Below, piece after piece: positions 37,611 through 45,650 of a DNA stretch of 64,000 bases. The DNA is from Symsagittifera roscoffensis (taxonomy: Eukaryota > Xenacoelomorpha > Acoela > Convolutidae): assembly GCF_963678635.1 (NCBI RefSeq), contig NC_087063.1:61481850-61545849 (forward strand), written 5' to 3'. Position numbers and translations under genes: made by a program. A model generated the notes under the pieces. It was not told the origin of the DNA and ran no database searches. It saw only the letters and a list, made by a program, of their open reading frames with translations. Position 1 is the stretch's first letter; each line of letters starts with the position of its first letter.

Positions 37611-40600
37611 CAAACAAATGCTCAATTTGTTTTCTTGAGAAGTTTAAGCAGATGCCCAAAGTTTTACTCTAGGGAACCTCAAGCAACTGCAGATCATTTG
37701 TGTTCTTAGGAAGTTCAAAGGGTCAAAGAACTGCCCCATACTTGCAGTCTTGGGAAATTCAAACAATCGCCCAACGGTTTAGGACAAGGGTCTTCGGACG
37801 TTCAAACAACTGCCCATCGAGTTCTGCCTTGAATTTGGAAAACGTCAAACAACTGCCCAATGGTTTCAGTGAGGAGTTTTGGAAAGTTCAAACAACTGCC
37901 TAATCGTTTTGGAGTATGGTCTTGGAAAGTTCAAACAATTGATCAACCAATTCGGTCTCGAGTCCTGCAAAGTTCAACCAAGTTCTCAACGTATTTAGTC
38001 TTGAGTCTCGGGAAATAAGAAGATCTGCCCAACACTTGTGGTCTTGGGATGCGCAAACAGTTGCACAACAAGTTAGTCTTGGGAAGCTCAAACAGCTGCT
38101 CAACATTTGTGTTCCTGGGAAGCTCAAACAACTGACCAACGGTTTCGGCCCTGAGTCTTGTTTACTTCAAACAACTGCCGATTTGTTTTGGACTCGGGTC
38201 TTGGAATTTCAAGCAACTGCCCAACGAATTTGGTCTTGAGTTTTGAGAAGATCAAACAGCTTCCCAACGCTTTTGTTCTAGATAAGTTCAAAGAACTGCC
38301 CAAAGGTTTTCGATTCAGGTCTTTGGAAGTTCAAACAACTGCACAACGATTTTGGTGTCGGGAAGTTCAAAAACAGCCCAACAGTTTTGATTTGGGTTAA
38401 AGGAAATTCAAACAAATGCGCAACACTTGTGGTCTTGGGAAGTTCAAACAACTGCCCAAGAGTTTTTGATTCGGGTCTTGGGAAGTTCAAACAAGTGCCC
38501 AACGGATTCGTTCACTATTCTTGAGAAATTCAAACAGCTGCGGAAATGTTTTGGATTCGGATCTTATGTGGTTCTTGGGCTGAGCAAAAATTTCCTAAGG
38601 GTTTTAATTTCGGAGCTTTGCAAATTGAGACAATTGACCAACTGTCCAGTGTTGAAGAGTGGGAAGTTCAAACAACTGCTCAACACTTGTGGTCTTGGGA
38701 TGCGCAAACAGTTGCACAACAAGTTAGTCTGGGGAAGTTCAAACACCTGCTCAACATTTTGTTCTTGGGAAGCTCAAACAACTGACCAACTGTTTCGGTC
38801 CTGAGTCTTGATAAATTCAAACAACTGCCGAACGGTTTTGGATTCGGGTCTTGGGCAGTTCAAACAACTTCCCAACATTTGTGGTCTTGGGATGCGCAAG
38901 CAGTTGCACAACAAATTAGTCTGGGGAAGTTCAAACACCTGCTCAACATTTTGTTCTTGGGAAGCTCAAACAACTGACCAATTGTTTCGGTCCTGAGTCT
39001 TAATAAATTCAAACAACTGCCGAACGGTTTTGGATTCGGGTCTTGGGAAGTTCAAACAAATGCCCAATTCGTTTTCTTCGGAAGTTCAAGCAGATGCCCA
39101 AATTTTAACTCTAGGGAACCTCAAGCAACTGCAGATCATTTGTGTTCTTAGGAAGTTAAAAAGGTCAAATAACTGCCCCATACTTGCAGTCTTGGGAAAT
39201 TCAAACAATCGCCCAACAGTTTAGGACAAGGGTCTTCGGACGTTCAAACAACTGCCCATCGAGTTCTGCCTTGAATTTGGAAAATGTCAAACAACTGCCC
39301 AACGGTTTCAGTGAGGAGTTTTGGAAAGTTCAAACAACTGCCTAATCGTTTTGGAGTATGGTCTTGGAAAGTTCAAACAACTGATCAAACATTTCGGTCT
39401 CGAGTCCTGCAAAGTTCAACCAAGCTCTCAACGTAATTAGTCTTGAGTCTCGGGAAATAAGAAGAACTGCTCAATACTTGTGGTCTTGGGATGCGCAAAC
39501 AGTTGCACAACAAGTTAGTCTTGGGATGCTCAAACAGCTGCTCAACATTTGTGTTTTTGGGAAGCTCAAACAACTGACCAACGGTTTCGGTCCTGAGTCT
39601 TGATTACTTCAAACAACTGCCGATTTGTTTTGGACTCGGGTCTTGGAATTTCAAGCAACTGCCCAACGAATTTGGTCTTGAGATTTGAGAAGATCAAACA
39701 GCTTCCCAACGCTTTTGTTCTTGATAAGATCAAAGAACTGCCCAAAGGTTTACGATTCAGGTTTTTGGATGTTCAAACAACTGCACAACGATTTTGGTGT
39801 CGGGAAGTTCAAAAAACAGCCCAACGGTTTTGATTTGGGTTATAGGAAACTCAAACAACTGCGCAACACTTGTGGTCTTGGGAAAATCAAACAACTGCCC
39901 AACAGTTTTTGATTCGGGTCTTGGGAAGTTCAAACAAGTGCCCAATGGTTTCGTTCACTATTCTTGAGAACTTCAAACAGCTGCCGAAATGTTTTGGATT
40001 CGGGTCTTATGTGGTTCTTGGGCTGAGCAAAAATTTCCTAAGGGTTTTAATTTCGGATCTTTGGAAATTGAGACAATTGACCAACTGTCCAGTCTTGAAT
40101 ATTGGGAAGTTCAAAAAACTGCTCAACACTTGTAATCTTGGGATGCGCAAACATTTGCACAACAAGTTAGTCTTGGGAAGCTCAAACAGCTGCTCAACAT
40201 TTGTCTTCCTGGGAAGCTCAAACAACTGACCAACGGTTTCGGTCTTGAGTCTTGTTTACTTCAAACAACTGCCGATTTGTTTTAGACTCGGGTCTAGGAA
40301 TTTCAAGCAACTGCCCAACGAATTCGGTCTTGAGTTTTGAGAAGATCAAACAGCTTCCCAACGCTTTTGTTCTTGATAAGTTCAAAGAACTGCCCAAAGG
40401 TTTTCGATTCAGGTCTTTGGATGTTCAAACAACTGCACAACGATTTTGGTGTCGGGAAGTTCAAAAAACAGCCCAAGGGTTTTGATTTGGGTTATAGGAA
40501 ACTCAAACAACTGCGCAACACTTGTGGTCTTGGGAAAATCAAACAACTGCCCAACAGTTTTTGATTCGGGTCTTGGGAAGTTCAAACAAGTGCCCAATGG

Positions 40601-41777
40601 TTTCGTTCACTATTCTTGAGAACTTCAAACAGCTGCCGAAATGTTTTGGATTCGGGTCTTATGTGGTTGTTGGGCTGAGCAAAAATTTCCTAAGGGTTTC
40701 AATTTCGGATCTTTGGAAATTGAGACAATTGACCAACTGTCCAGTCTTGAATATTGGGAAGTTCAAACAACTGCTCAACACTTGTAATCTTGGGATGCGC
40801 AAACAGTTGCACAACAAGTTAGTCTGGGGAAGTTCAAACACCTGCTCAAAATTTTGTTCTTGGGAAGCTCAAACAACTGACCAACTGTTTCGGTCCTGAG
40901 TCTTGATAAATTCAAACAACTGCCGAACGGTTTTAGATTCGGGTCTTGGGAAGTTCAAACAACTGCCCATCGAGTTCTGCCTTGAATTTGGAAAATGTCA
41001 AACAACTGCCCAACGGTTTCAGTGAGGAGTTTTGGAAAGTTCAAACAACTGCCTAATCGTTTTGGAGTATGGTCTTGGAAAGTTCAAACAACTGATCAAC
41101 CAATTCGGTCTCGAGTCCTGCAATGTTCAACCAAGTTCTCAACGTATTTAGTCTTGAGTCTCGGGAAATAAGAAGAACTGCCCAACACTTGTGGTCTTGG
41201 GATGCGCAAACAGTTGCACAACAATTAATCATGGGAAGCTCAAACAGCTGCTCAACATTTGTGTTCTTGGGAAGCTCAAACAACTGACCAACGGTTTTGG
41301 TCCTGAGTCTTGATTACTTCAAACAACTGCCGATTTGTTTTGGACTCGGGTCTTGGAATTTCAAGCAATTGCCCAACAAATTCTGTCTTGAGTTTTGAGA
41401 AGATCAAACAGCTTCCCAACGCTTTTGTTCTTGATAAGTTCAAAGAACTGCTCAAAGGTTTTCGATTCAGGTCTTTGGATGTTCAAACAACTGCACAACG
41501 ATTTTGGTGTCGGGAAGTTCAAAAAACAGCCCAACGGTTTTGATTTGGGTTATAGGAAATTCAAACAACTGCGCAACACTTGTGGTCTTGGGAAGTTCAA
41601 ACAACTGCCCAACAGTTTTTGTTTCGGGTCTTGGGAAGTTCAAACAAGTGCCCAATGGTTTCGTTCACTATTCTCGAGAACTTCAAACAGCTGCCGAAAT
41701 GTTTTGGATTCGGGTCTTATGTGGTTCTTGGGCTGAGCAAAAATTTCCTAAGGGTTAGTAGTATTGTAATCCGCCGT

Positions 41778-41917
41778 GTGTCCTTAGGGGGGGGGGGGGT
41801 CTTTTCGACGGTAGGGGTCTTTGGGGTCCTACCAAAAGTAGGGTCCAAAAGGACCCATTTTTTTTAAAGACCCCAAAATACTCTGCCCGAAATAAAAAGA
41901 CCCCTCTCTTAGGACAC
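41778..41917. mobile_element. 140-bp foldback (MITE-like) element at the right edge of the satellite
   Basis: The left end GTGTCCTTAGGGG... with following GTCTTTT is mirrored at the right end by AAAAGACCCC...CTTAGGACAC, giving imperfect terminal inverted repeats of about 27 bp. One arm holds a run of about 13 G. Inside are a nested pair GGGGTCTTT / AAAGACCCC and a perfect GGGTCC-AAAA-GGACCC hairpin at about 41843-41859, so the whole segment can fold on itself. No coding capacity. No convincing target-site duplication was seen beyond CCG on both sides. Confidence 0.6.
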
Positions 41918-42187
41918 CCGACAGACAACATACTTTGGTATTTATTTTCGCGCGGTGGTTAAATTTAATCTCTTCCAAACTTTCCCACTGTTCAACTAAA
42001 TAAGTTTGAGACCTCATTAAAAAACTGACCTGCTTGAGAAGGACGAAGGACGTGACAAATAATAAGAGGGTAAGAAGGTAAGGAGGACTTGATAAATAAT
42101 AGATAAAGTAACATATAAAAAATAAGAACAAAATAAAATAAAAACGAAATGTTGACAGGAGTACGGATAGGAGAGCAGAGGAAGGGT
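41918..42187. other. AT-rich stretch without a supported gene
   Basis: Short minus-strand frames across here (41829-42278, 41992-42234) are hydrophobic and overlap in different frames with the exon at 42188-42538, so they are taken as shadows. No other structure was seen. Confidence 0.45.
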
Positions 42188-42651
42188 TTACGGCCACATC
42201 CGCATGTCGTCTTCGGGATCCGACCAAGGGACATGAAGAATACTGACTAGACGCTCCATTTGAAATTTGAAGCGCCACTCAGTACTCTCGAATCCCGCAC
42301 CCAGAGACTCGCACAGCCAGAAATTTTCCATGCTCCCCACATCAACACACACATATTCAAATATGCCCTCCTTTTTCTCAAATGCAACCTCAATGTAATG
42401 CAGCTTAAAATTCGCTGCAGTGGTGGCCGGGGTAAACTCTACGGTCACACCAAAGATGTTTTTGCCTTCGTGAGTTCCAGGTCCCACATAAGGCAAATCA
42501 ATGGGTGACTCGTGGAGACCACCAAGGGGAATATTCATCTAAACACATGAAAATAGGTTGAAATCATTAGTTAGAAATAGGAGTGAGTAAGTGGTATCTA
42601 AAAGATTACTTTCATTTCCACTGGCTTGAAATTCAGCAGGTCGAAGAAGTG
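42188..42651 (-). CDS. Two exons of an unrecognised host-type gene, 3' end
   Basis: The minus strand has a 116-codon frame from 42538 to 42188, starting MNIPLGGLHESPIDLPY and ending DPEDDMRMWP. Directly upstream is TTTCATGTGTTTAG, a good acceptor. At 42609 there is a GTAATC donor, which defines a 71-bp intron. Before that donor, 42651-42610 is a 42-nt open exon (HFFDLLNFKPVEMK), itself preceded by a TTTTTTCCAG acceptor. Both exons join in phase 0. The protein has alternating hydrophobic residues suggestive of a beta-rich domain (FKLHYIEVAF, FEYVCVDVG), but I do not recognise it. Upstream exons would lie to the right, where the virus-like cluster now begins 15 bp away. Confidence 0.55.
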
Positions 42652-42668
42652 CTGGAAAAAATAAAAAA

Positions 42669-43671
42669 ATGAAATTGGAAAAACGTAGAGTTACTTCAAA
42701 AGACTTGGAAATTATTCATGAAATTTTTATTACTTTGAAAAAAACCTATCCGGAAAACACCAACCGTCGAAATTATTTCTTAGCTGCATGTTCACTGTTC
42801 TTCTTCTCAACTACTAATGATATAAATTACGATGTTGCTATCAAGTTGAGACCCTATGGGGGTCTGATCGGTATAGACAATTCTTCTTTGGATAATTATT
42901 TATATGATTCGAAAATTTTACGAATGCATGCTATTTTACACGATGCCGCCGGTTTTGTCCGCGAAGTTTATAACACTGGTCCCACATACTGCTATGTTTT
43001 ACCATGGAAATGCAACAGTAGTTTGATTGGTCACTTGAGTGGAATTACGTTTTGTTTGTATATCAAACTGAAGAAACCGAAACTCTACCATTTATTAGAA
43101 TGCTGAAGGAAAAATCAGTTGTGTTAGATTTTGAGGGATTTCGACACCAGAAAAACACATTTATAGTAAAAGAATTAGCTATAACAACTTCCGACTACAG
43201 TGATTCCCTAATTTTTCTACCTCCAGTTAATTTCAATTCCCTTCCAAAATCTGAACAAAAGCCTACAACTGGCTGACAAATTATTTGCACGGACTTCATT
43301 GGGATAGCGGTGATTATTTATACCTGAATTTGAACCAAATCATTCAAATTTTTGTCTTAAGAAACCCCAATGCTGTATTCTACGCCAAAGGAAAAGAAAA
43401 AGCTGATTTTTTATCCAAATATTTAGACCGCAAAGTTGTGAATCTTGACGATTTGGGCTGTCCACGAGTCGAACAATTATATTTCAAAAATTGTGTGAAT
43501 TGTAACAAACACCTACCGCACCATAACTCTAAAAATCATTGTGCATTAAAAAAGTCGAAAGCGTTTTATGATTGGTTGAAAAATGAGTGTCAACAACGAG
43601 CGTCAGGGGAAAGTGGAGACATACATATCTCCAAAATCAGTTCTTTGTGCTTGGATGACACCAGAAAGTAA
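42669..43671 (+). pseudogene. Virus/Maverick-like DEDD-type nuclease-like protein, two frameshifts
   Basis: Three plus-strand frames cover one protein of roughly 330 residues: 42669 to about 43035, about 43036-43260, and about 43261-43671. Each frame change is a single-base loss, the second next to an AAAA run. The first part includes YDVAIKLRPYGGLIGIDNSS and LRMHAILHDAAGFVREVYN. The second has VVLDFEGFRH, an Asp-x-Glu pair in the setting of exonuclease motif I. The third has FYAKGKEKADFLSKYL and ends with a Cys/His-rich stretch and CALKKSKAFYDWLK. I recognise this as a protein found in animal genomes beside A32-type ATPase genes. The nuclease role is inferred from the D-x-E and later His/Asp spacing. 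The ATG at 42669 may not be the true start. Confidence 0.6.
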
Positions 43672-43927
43672 TATAAAGATTTCATTGACCAGGATTGAAC
43701 GCATTGATTGTAGAGGCCAAGTAGTTCAACGAAAAGAACAAGTTACACTTTCTGAAGAAGAGTTGTGCACTTTGAGGAGGTTCTTCCCCGTGATTGACCA
43801 ATTCATCTACTTTCAACGATTCAAATACATCAGTAATGCTACCCAGCAAGCGCGGTCTTTGTCTTCCCAAGCTAGTCTTAGTGCCCAAACGTCAACCAGG
43901 AGTTCAAATGGATCTAACCAGCAGTGA
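43583..43927 (+). CDS. Small virus-like protein, possibly ssDNA-binding (PC4-like)
   Basis: This 114-codon frame begins MSVNNERQGKVETYISPKS and overlaps the end of the nuclease-like gene by 89 bp in another frame. The middle (ISLTRIERIDCRGQVVQRKE, then VTLSEEELCTLRRFF) has beta strands followed by an acidic helix. That pattern resembles the PC4/p15 single-strand-binding fold, but the match is weak. The C-terminus is a Ser/Gln/Thr-rich tail. Position within the compact cluster supports its being a real gene. The function is a guess. Confidence 0.5.
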   Translation: MSVNNERQGKVETYISPKSVLCAWMTPESNIKISLTRIERIDCRGQVVQRKEQVTLSEEELCTLRRFFPVIDQFIYFQRFKYISNATQQARSLSSQASLSAQTSTRSSNGSNQQ

Positions 43928-44114
43928 ACTACCCAATGAGATTCAAAAAATAATAAGAGAAGATTCTGTGAAGAAAATTGTGTATCATGCCAAAACTGAT
44001 CATGTCCCAGCCAATTATGTTTTGGAAATGCACTATGATTTTAATGATGATAATAAACCGAGTGTCTATACAGGTTATACACGATATGAAATTTATTACT
44101 GTTCAGATGCTTAA
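43908..44114 (+). CDS. Small acidic hypothetical protein of the virus-like cluster
   Basis: 68 codons from ATG 43908 (MDLTSSELPNEIQKIIREDS). The track's longer frame starts upstream at 43794, but 43908 gives a 20-bp overlap with the preceding gene, in keeping with the packed style of the cluster. It is rich in Asp, Asn and Tyr with a predicted strand pair (NYVLEMHYDF, YTRYEIYYC). No family recognised. Confidence 0.45.
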   Translation: MDLTSSELPNEIQKIIREDSVKKIVYHAKTDHVPANYVLEMHYDFNDDNKPSVYTGYTRYEIYYCSDA

Positions 44115-44190
44115 TTAAATTTTTTATATATGTATATATATTTTTCATTCTGCAAGTTCGAGAGTGAGAGAAAGCGGTAGGGAAATTGAA
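44115..44190 (+). promoter_or_regulatory. TATA-rich intergenic gap within the virus-like cluster
   Basis: This is the only sizeable gap (76 bp) between genes in the cluster. It carries TTTTTTATATATGTATAT at about 44119-44136, followed by mixed sequence up to the ATG at 44191. It is a plausible TATA-type promoter for the membrane protein and ATPase pair. There is no direct evidence of use. Confidence 0.3.
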
Positions 44191-44469
44191 ATGAATGACA
44201 CAGTAGTTGACGAGACTGATGGAACTATAGTTACCGATTTTGTGTATGACGAAAATCATATGGAGAAAAAATCATGGAAATTTTGCAATAACGTGACTGT
44301 ACCACGGTCTGAAGTAGTTTTCATGTCACAAATGGTGTTAATTCTGATTTTATTGGTTTTTTGTATCTTTAAACTTTCATTAACGCAGTTAACTTGTGAA
44401 GAAACCTCAGTTTGGTTCTCAATTTTATCGGGTTTAGTTGGTTATGTATTACCAAATCCAAGAATATGA
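44191..44469 (+). CDS. Small membrane protein of the virus-like cluster
   Basis: 92 codons from ATG 44191 (MNDTVVDETDGTIVTDF). The N-terminal 40 residues are acidic and polar. Residues about 42-63 (EVVFMSQMVLILILLVFCIF) form a clear transmembrane helix, and residues about 74-87 (WFSILSGLVGYVLP) form a second hydrophobic segment before the short end PNPRI. The two-helix layout and the position immediately before the packaging ATPase suggest a virion or membrane-associated protein. The stop TGA overlaps the ATPase start as ATGA, implying linked translation or very tight packing. Confidence 0.6.
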   Translation: MNDTVVDETDGTIVTDFVYDENHMEKKSWKFCNNVTVPRSEVVFMSQMVLILILLVFCIFKLSLTQLTCEETSVWFSILSGLVGYVLPNPRI

Positions 44470-45188
44470 ATAAAGTTATTGATACATCTACGAGACTTTT
44501 TTTAGCCATCGTGGGCCCCTCGGGTTCTGGAAAAACAGAGCTGATATTCAAATTGTTGAAAGCAAAAACATTTTATCCCAAATTTCAAAGAGACCTATAC
44601 TTTTACAAAGAGATTCAGCTTCTTTATAGTGAAAAATCCAATACCCACAGCATTGATCTAACTTTCATAAAATTCAATGGCTTTGACAGTTTGCGAAACC
44701 TTGAAAACATTCTTCTAGTTTTTGATGATTCATGCGAAGAAATCTATAACGATAAAGACTTTGTCAAACTTGCAACAGCAGGAAGACACCGAGGACTAGA
44801 TGTAATATATGTTAAACATAATTTGTTCCAACAAAGCAGATGGTCTCGAACAATTGATTTAAACACATCACACATCATTCTGTTCAAATCGCCTCGTGAT
44901 ATTCAGCAACTTGATCATCTTGGAGGACAATTGAACAACACTAAATTTTTGAGAAACTGTTATCAGCTCGCTACAAAAGACACATACGGTCATCTTTTAA
45001 TCGACTTGGATCCGCGTACATCCGATTGTTTGAGATATTGTTCAAACATTACACCACCTGGTCCCTCAATTTTTTACTTACCAATAAACCAGGCAGAGGT
45101 TACACCTCTCACAAATGAACGCGAAAAAATTATTTATTGTGCGGCACATGGTACAATTGAATCCCAGCCAGCTCCGAAGCTTCATTAG
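44466..45188 (+). CDS. FtsK/HerA-superfamily A32-type DNA-packaging ATPase
   Basis: 240 codons from ATG 44466; the open frame extends upstream to 44412, but 44466 gives the ATGA overlap with the membrane protein. Walker A is GPSGSGKT (residues 17-24). Walker B is ILLVFDDS (residues 82-89, hydrophobic strand then Asp-Asp). A following TAGRHRGLDVIYVKHNLFQQ (residues 104-123) matches the HerA/A32 pattern of a sensor strand ending in His-Asn. The later LLIDLDPRTSD is typical of this group. Such ATPases pump viral DNA into capsids in Mavericks/Polintons, adintoviruses and large DNA viruses. The frame is intact, in contrast to the nuclease-like gene. Confidence 0.82.
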   Translation: MNKVIDTSTRLFLAIVGPSGSGKTELIFKLLKAKTFYPKFQRDLYFYKEIQLLYSEKSNTHSIDLTFIKFNGFDSLRNLENILLVFDDSCEEIYNDKDFVKLATAGRHRGLDVIYVKHNLFQQSRWSRTIDLNTSHIILFKSPRDIQQLDHLGGQLNNTKFLRNCYQLATKDTYGHLLIDLDPRTSDCLRYCSNITPPGPSIFYLPINQAEVTPLTNEREKIIYCAAHGTIESQPAPKLH

Positions 45189-45423
45189 AAAAACAACAAA
45201 TCCCCAAGTTATTTCAGTTATATGTGAATGTTTGCTCAATGTAGTCAATGGCAATGTACCTGTTAATATTCCAAACATTGAAAATTTCGAAGTGGCATAC
45301 AAACTTTTAATCAGCCGAAAAACAAAACTTGAACGAAAACGAGCAAATATTCTAACGAAACAAGGTTTCAACTTGATCAGACTGATACTTTTATTCTGCT
45401 ACAGATACTTACCATCAGCATAA
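45148..45423 (+). CDS. Basic core-like peptide of the virus-like cluster
   Basis: 91 codons from ATG 45148 (MVQLNPSQLRSFIRKTTNP); an in-frame ATG also exists at 45115. It overlaps the ATPase by 41 bp. An N-terminal helical part (VISVICECLLNVVNGNVPV) is followed by a strongly basic stretch (SRKTKLERKRANILTKQG) and a hydrophobic end (LIRLILLFCYRY). Basic segment then hydrophobic tail resembles small precursor core or membrane-active peptides of adenovirus/adintovirus-type virions. The assignment is by architecture and neighbourhood only. Confidence 0.5.
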   Translation: MVQLNPSQLRSFIRKTTNPQVISVICECLLNVVNGNVPVNIPNIENFEVAYKLLISRKTKLERKRANILTKQGFNLIRLILLFCYRYLPSA

Positions 45424-45426
45424 AAC

Positions 45427-45650
45427 ATGGCAGCAGAAGAGTTTGTTTTAATTCCAAAACATACATATATCCGTGAGCAACCACATGCATCACAAGTGCT
45501 ACTTAACAGTTCAATTAAACACAAAAAGCCCCAGTTATCTTACTTGAACCGCATGAGACCTCTAATACCCACGAAGCAAAACTCAGTATCGACTGAAACT
45601 CTTCCACTACCCCTTCCACCAACACCTCCCTCAACGCCTATTGTTGACCG
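45427..45650 (+). pseudogene. Seventh gene of the virus-like cluster, truncated by the retrotransposon junction
   Basis: Begins at ATG 45427, three bases after the preceding stop, as MAAEEFVLIPKHTYIREQP. The frame continues through PQLSYLNRMRPLIP into a Pro-rich tract (LPLPLPPTPPSTP). From about 45640-45660 the DNA is the antisense of a retrotransposon integrase, so the remaining open frame to 45762 is not its own sequence. About 70 codons of the original gene remain. The position after ATPase and core-like genes suggests a structural protein. Not identifiable. Confidence 0.5.

Larger units (their letters stand above)
16635..41755. repeat. 25-kb satellite array of about 43- and 36-bp units with higher-order blocks
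   Basis: The whole stretch is made of variants of one unit whose core is TTGGGAAGTT, then CAAAC, then AACTGCCCAA, followed by a variable spacer. Measured from CAAAC to CAAAC the units are mostly 43 bp, with a second class of 35-36 bp. For example, 24110-24370 holds consecutive 43-bp units, and then 36- and 35-bp units follow. 25.1 kb divided by about 41 bp gives roughly 600 units. The core arms are inverted repeats of each other with one mismatch. Units diverge by 10-40 percent, yet blocks of several hundred bases to more than 2 kb recur almost unchanged. Open frames of 60-214 codons occur on both strands and are by-products of the repeat. Confidence 0.97.

Noticed and set aside
16751-41736. 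Dozens of open frames of 60-214 codons on both strands in the satellite
   Set aside because: They are translations of the 36/43-bp unit in every frame, broken at fixed stop-containing variants, with no consistent start, and the same peptides appear from both strands.
16635-41755. CRISPR array
   Set aside because: Units are diverged throughout, there is no conserved repeat with unique spacers, and the context is eukaryotic retrotransposons.
41829-42278. 149-codon minus frame at the satellite border
   Set aside because: It overlaps the better-supported exon in another frame, includes the foldback element and is a hydrophobic low-complexity translation.
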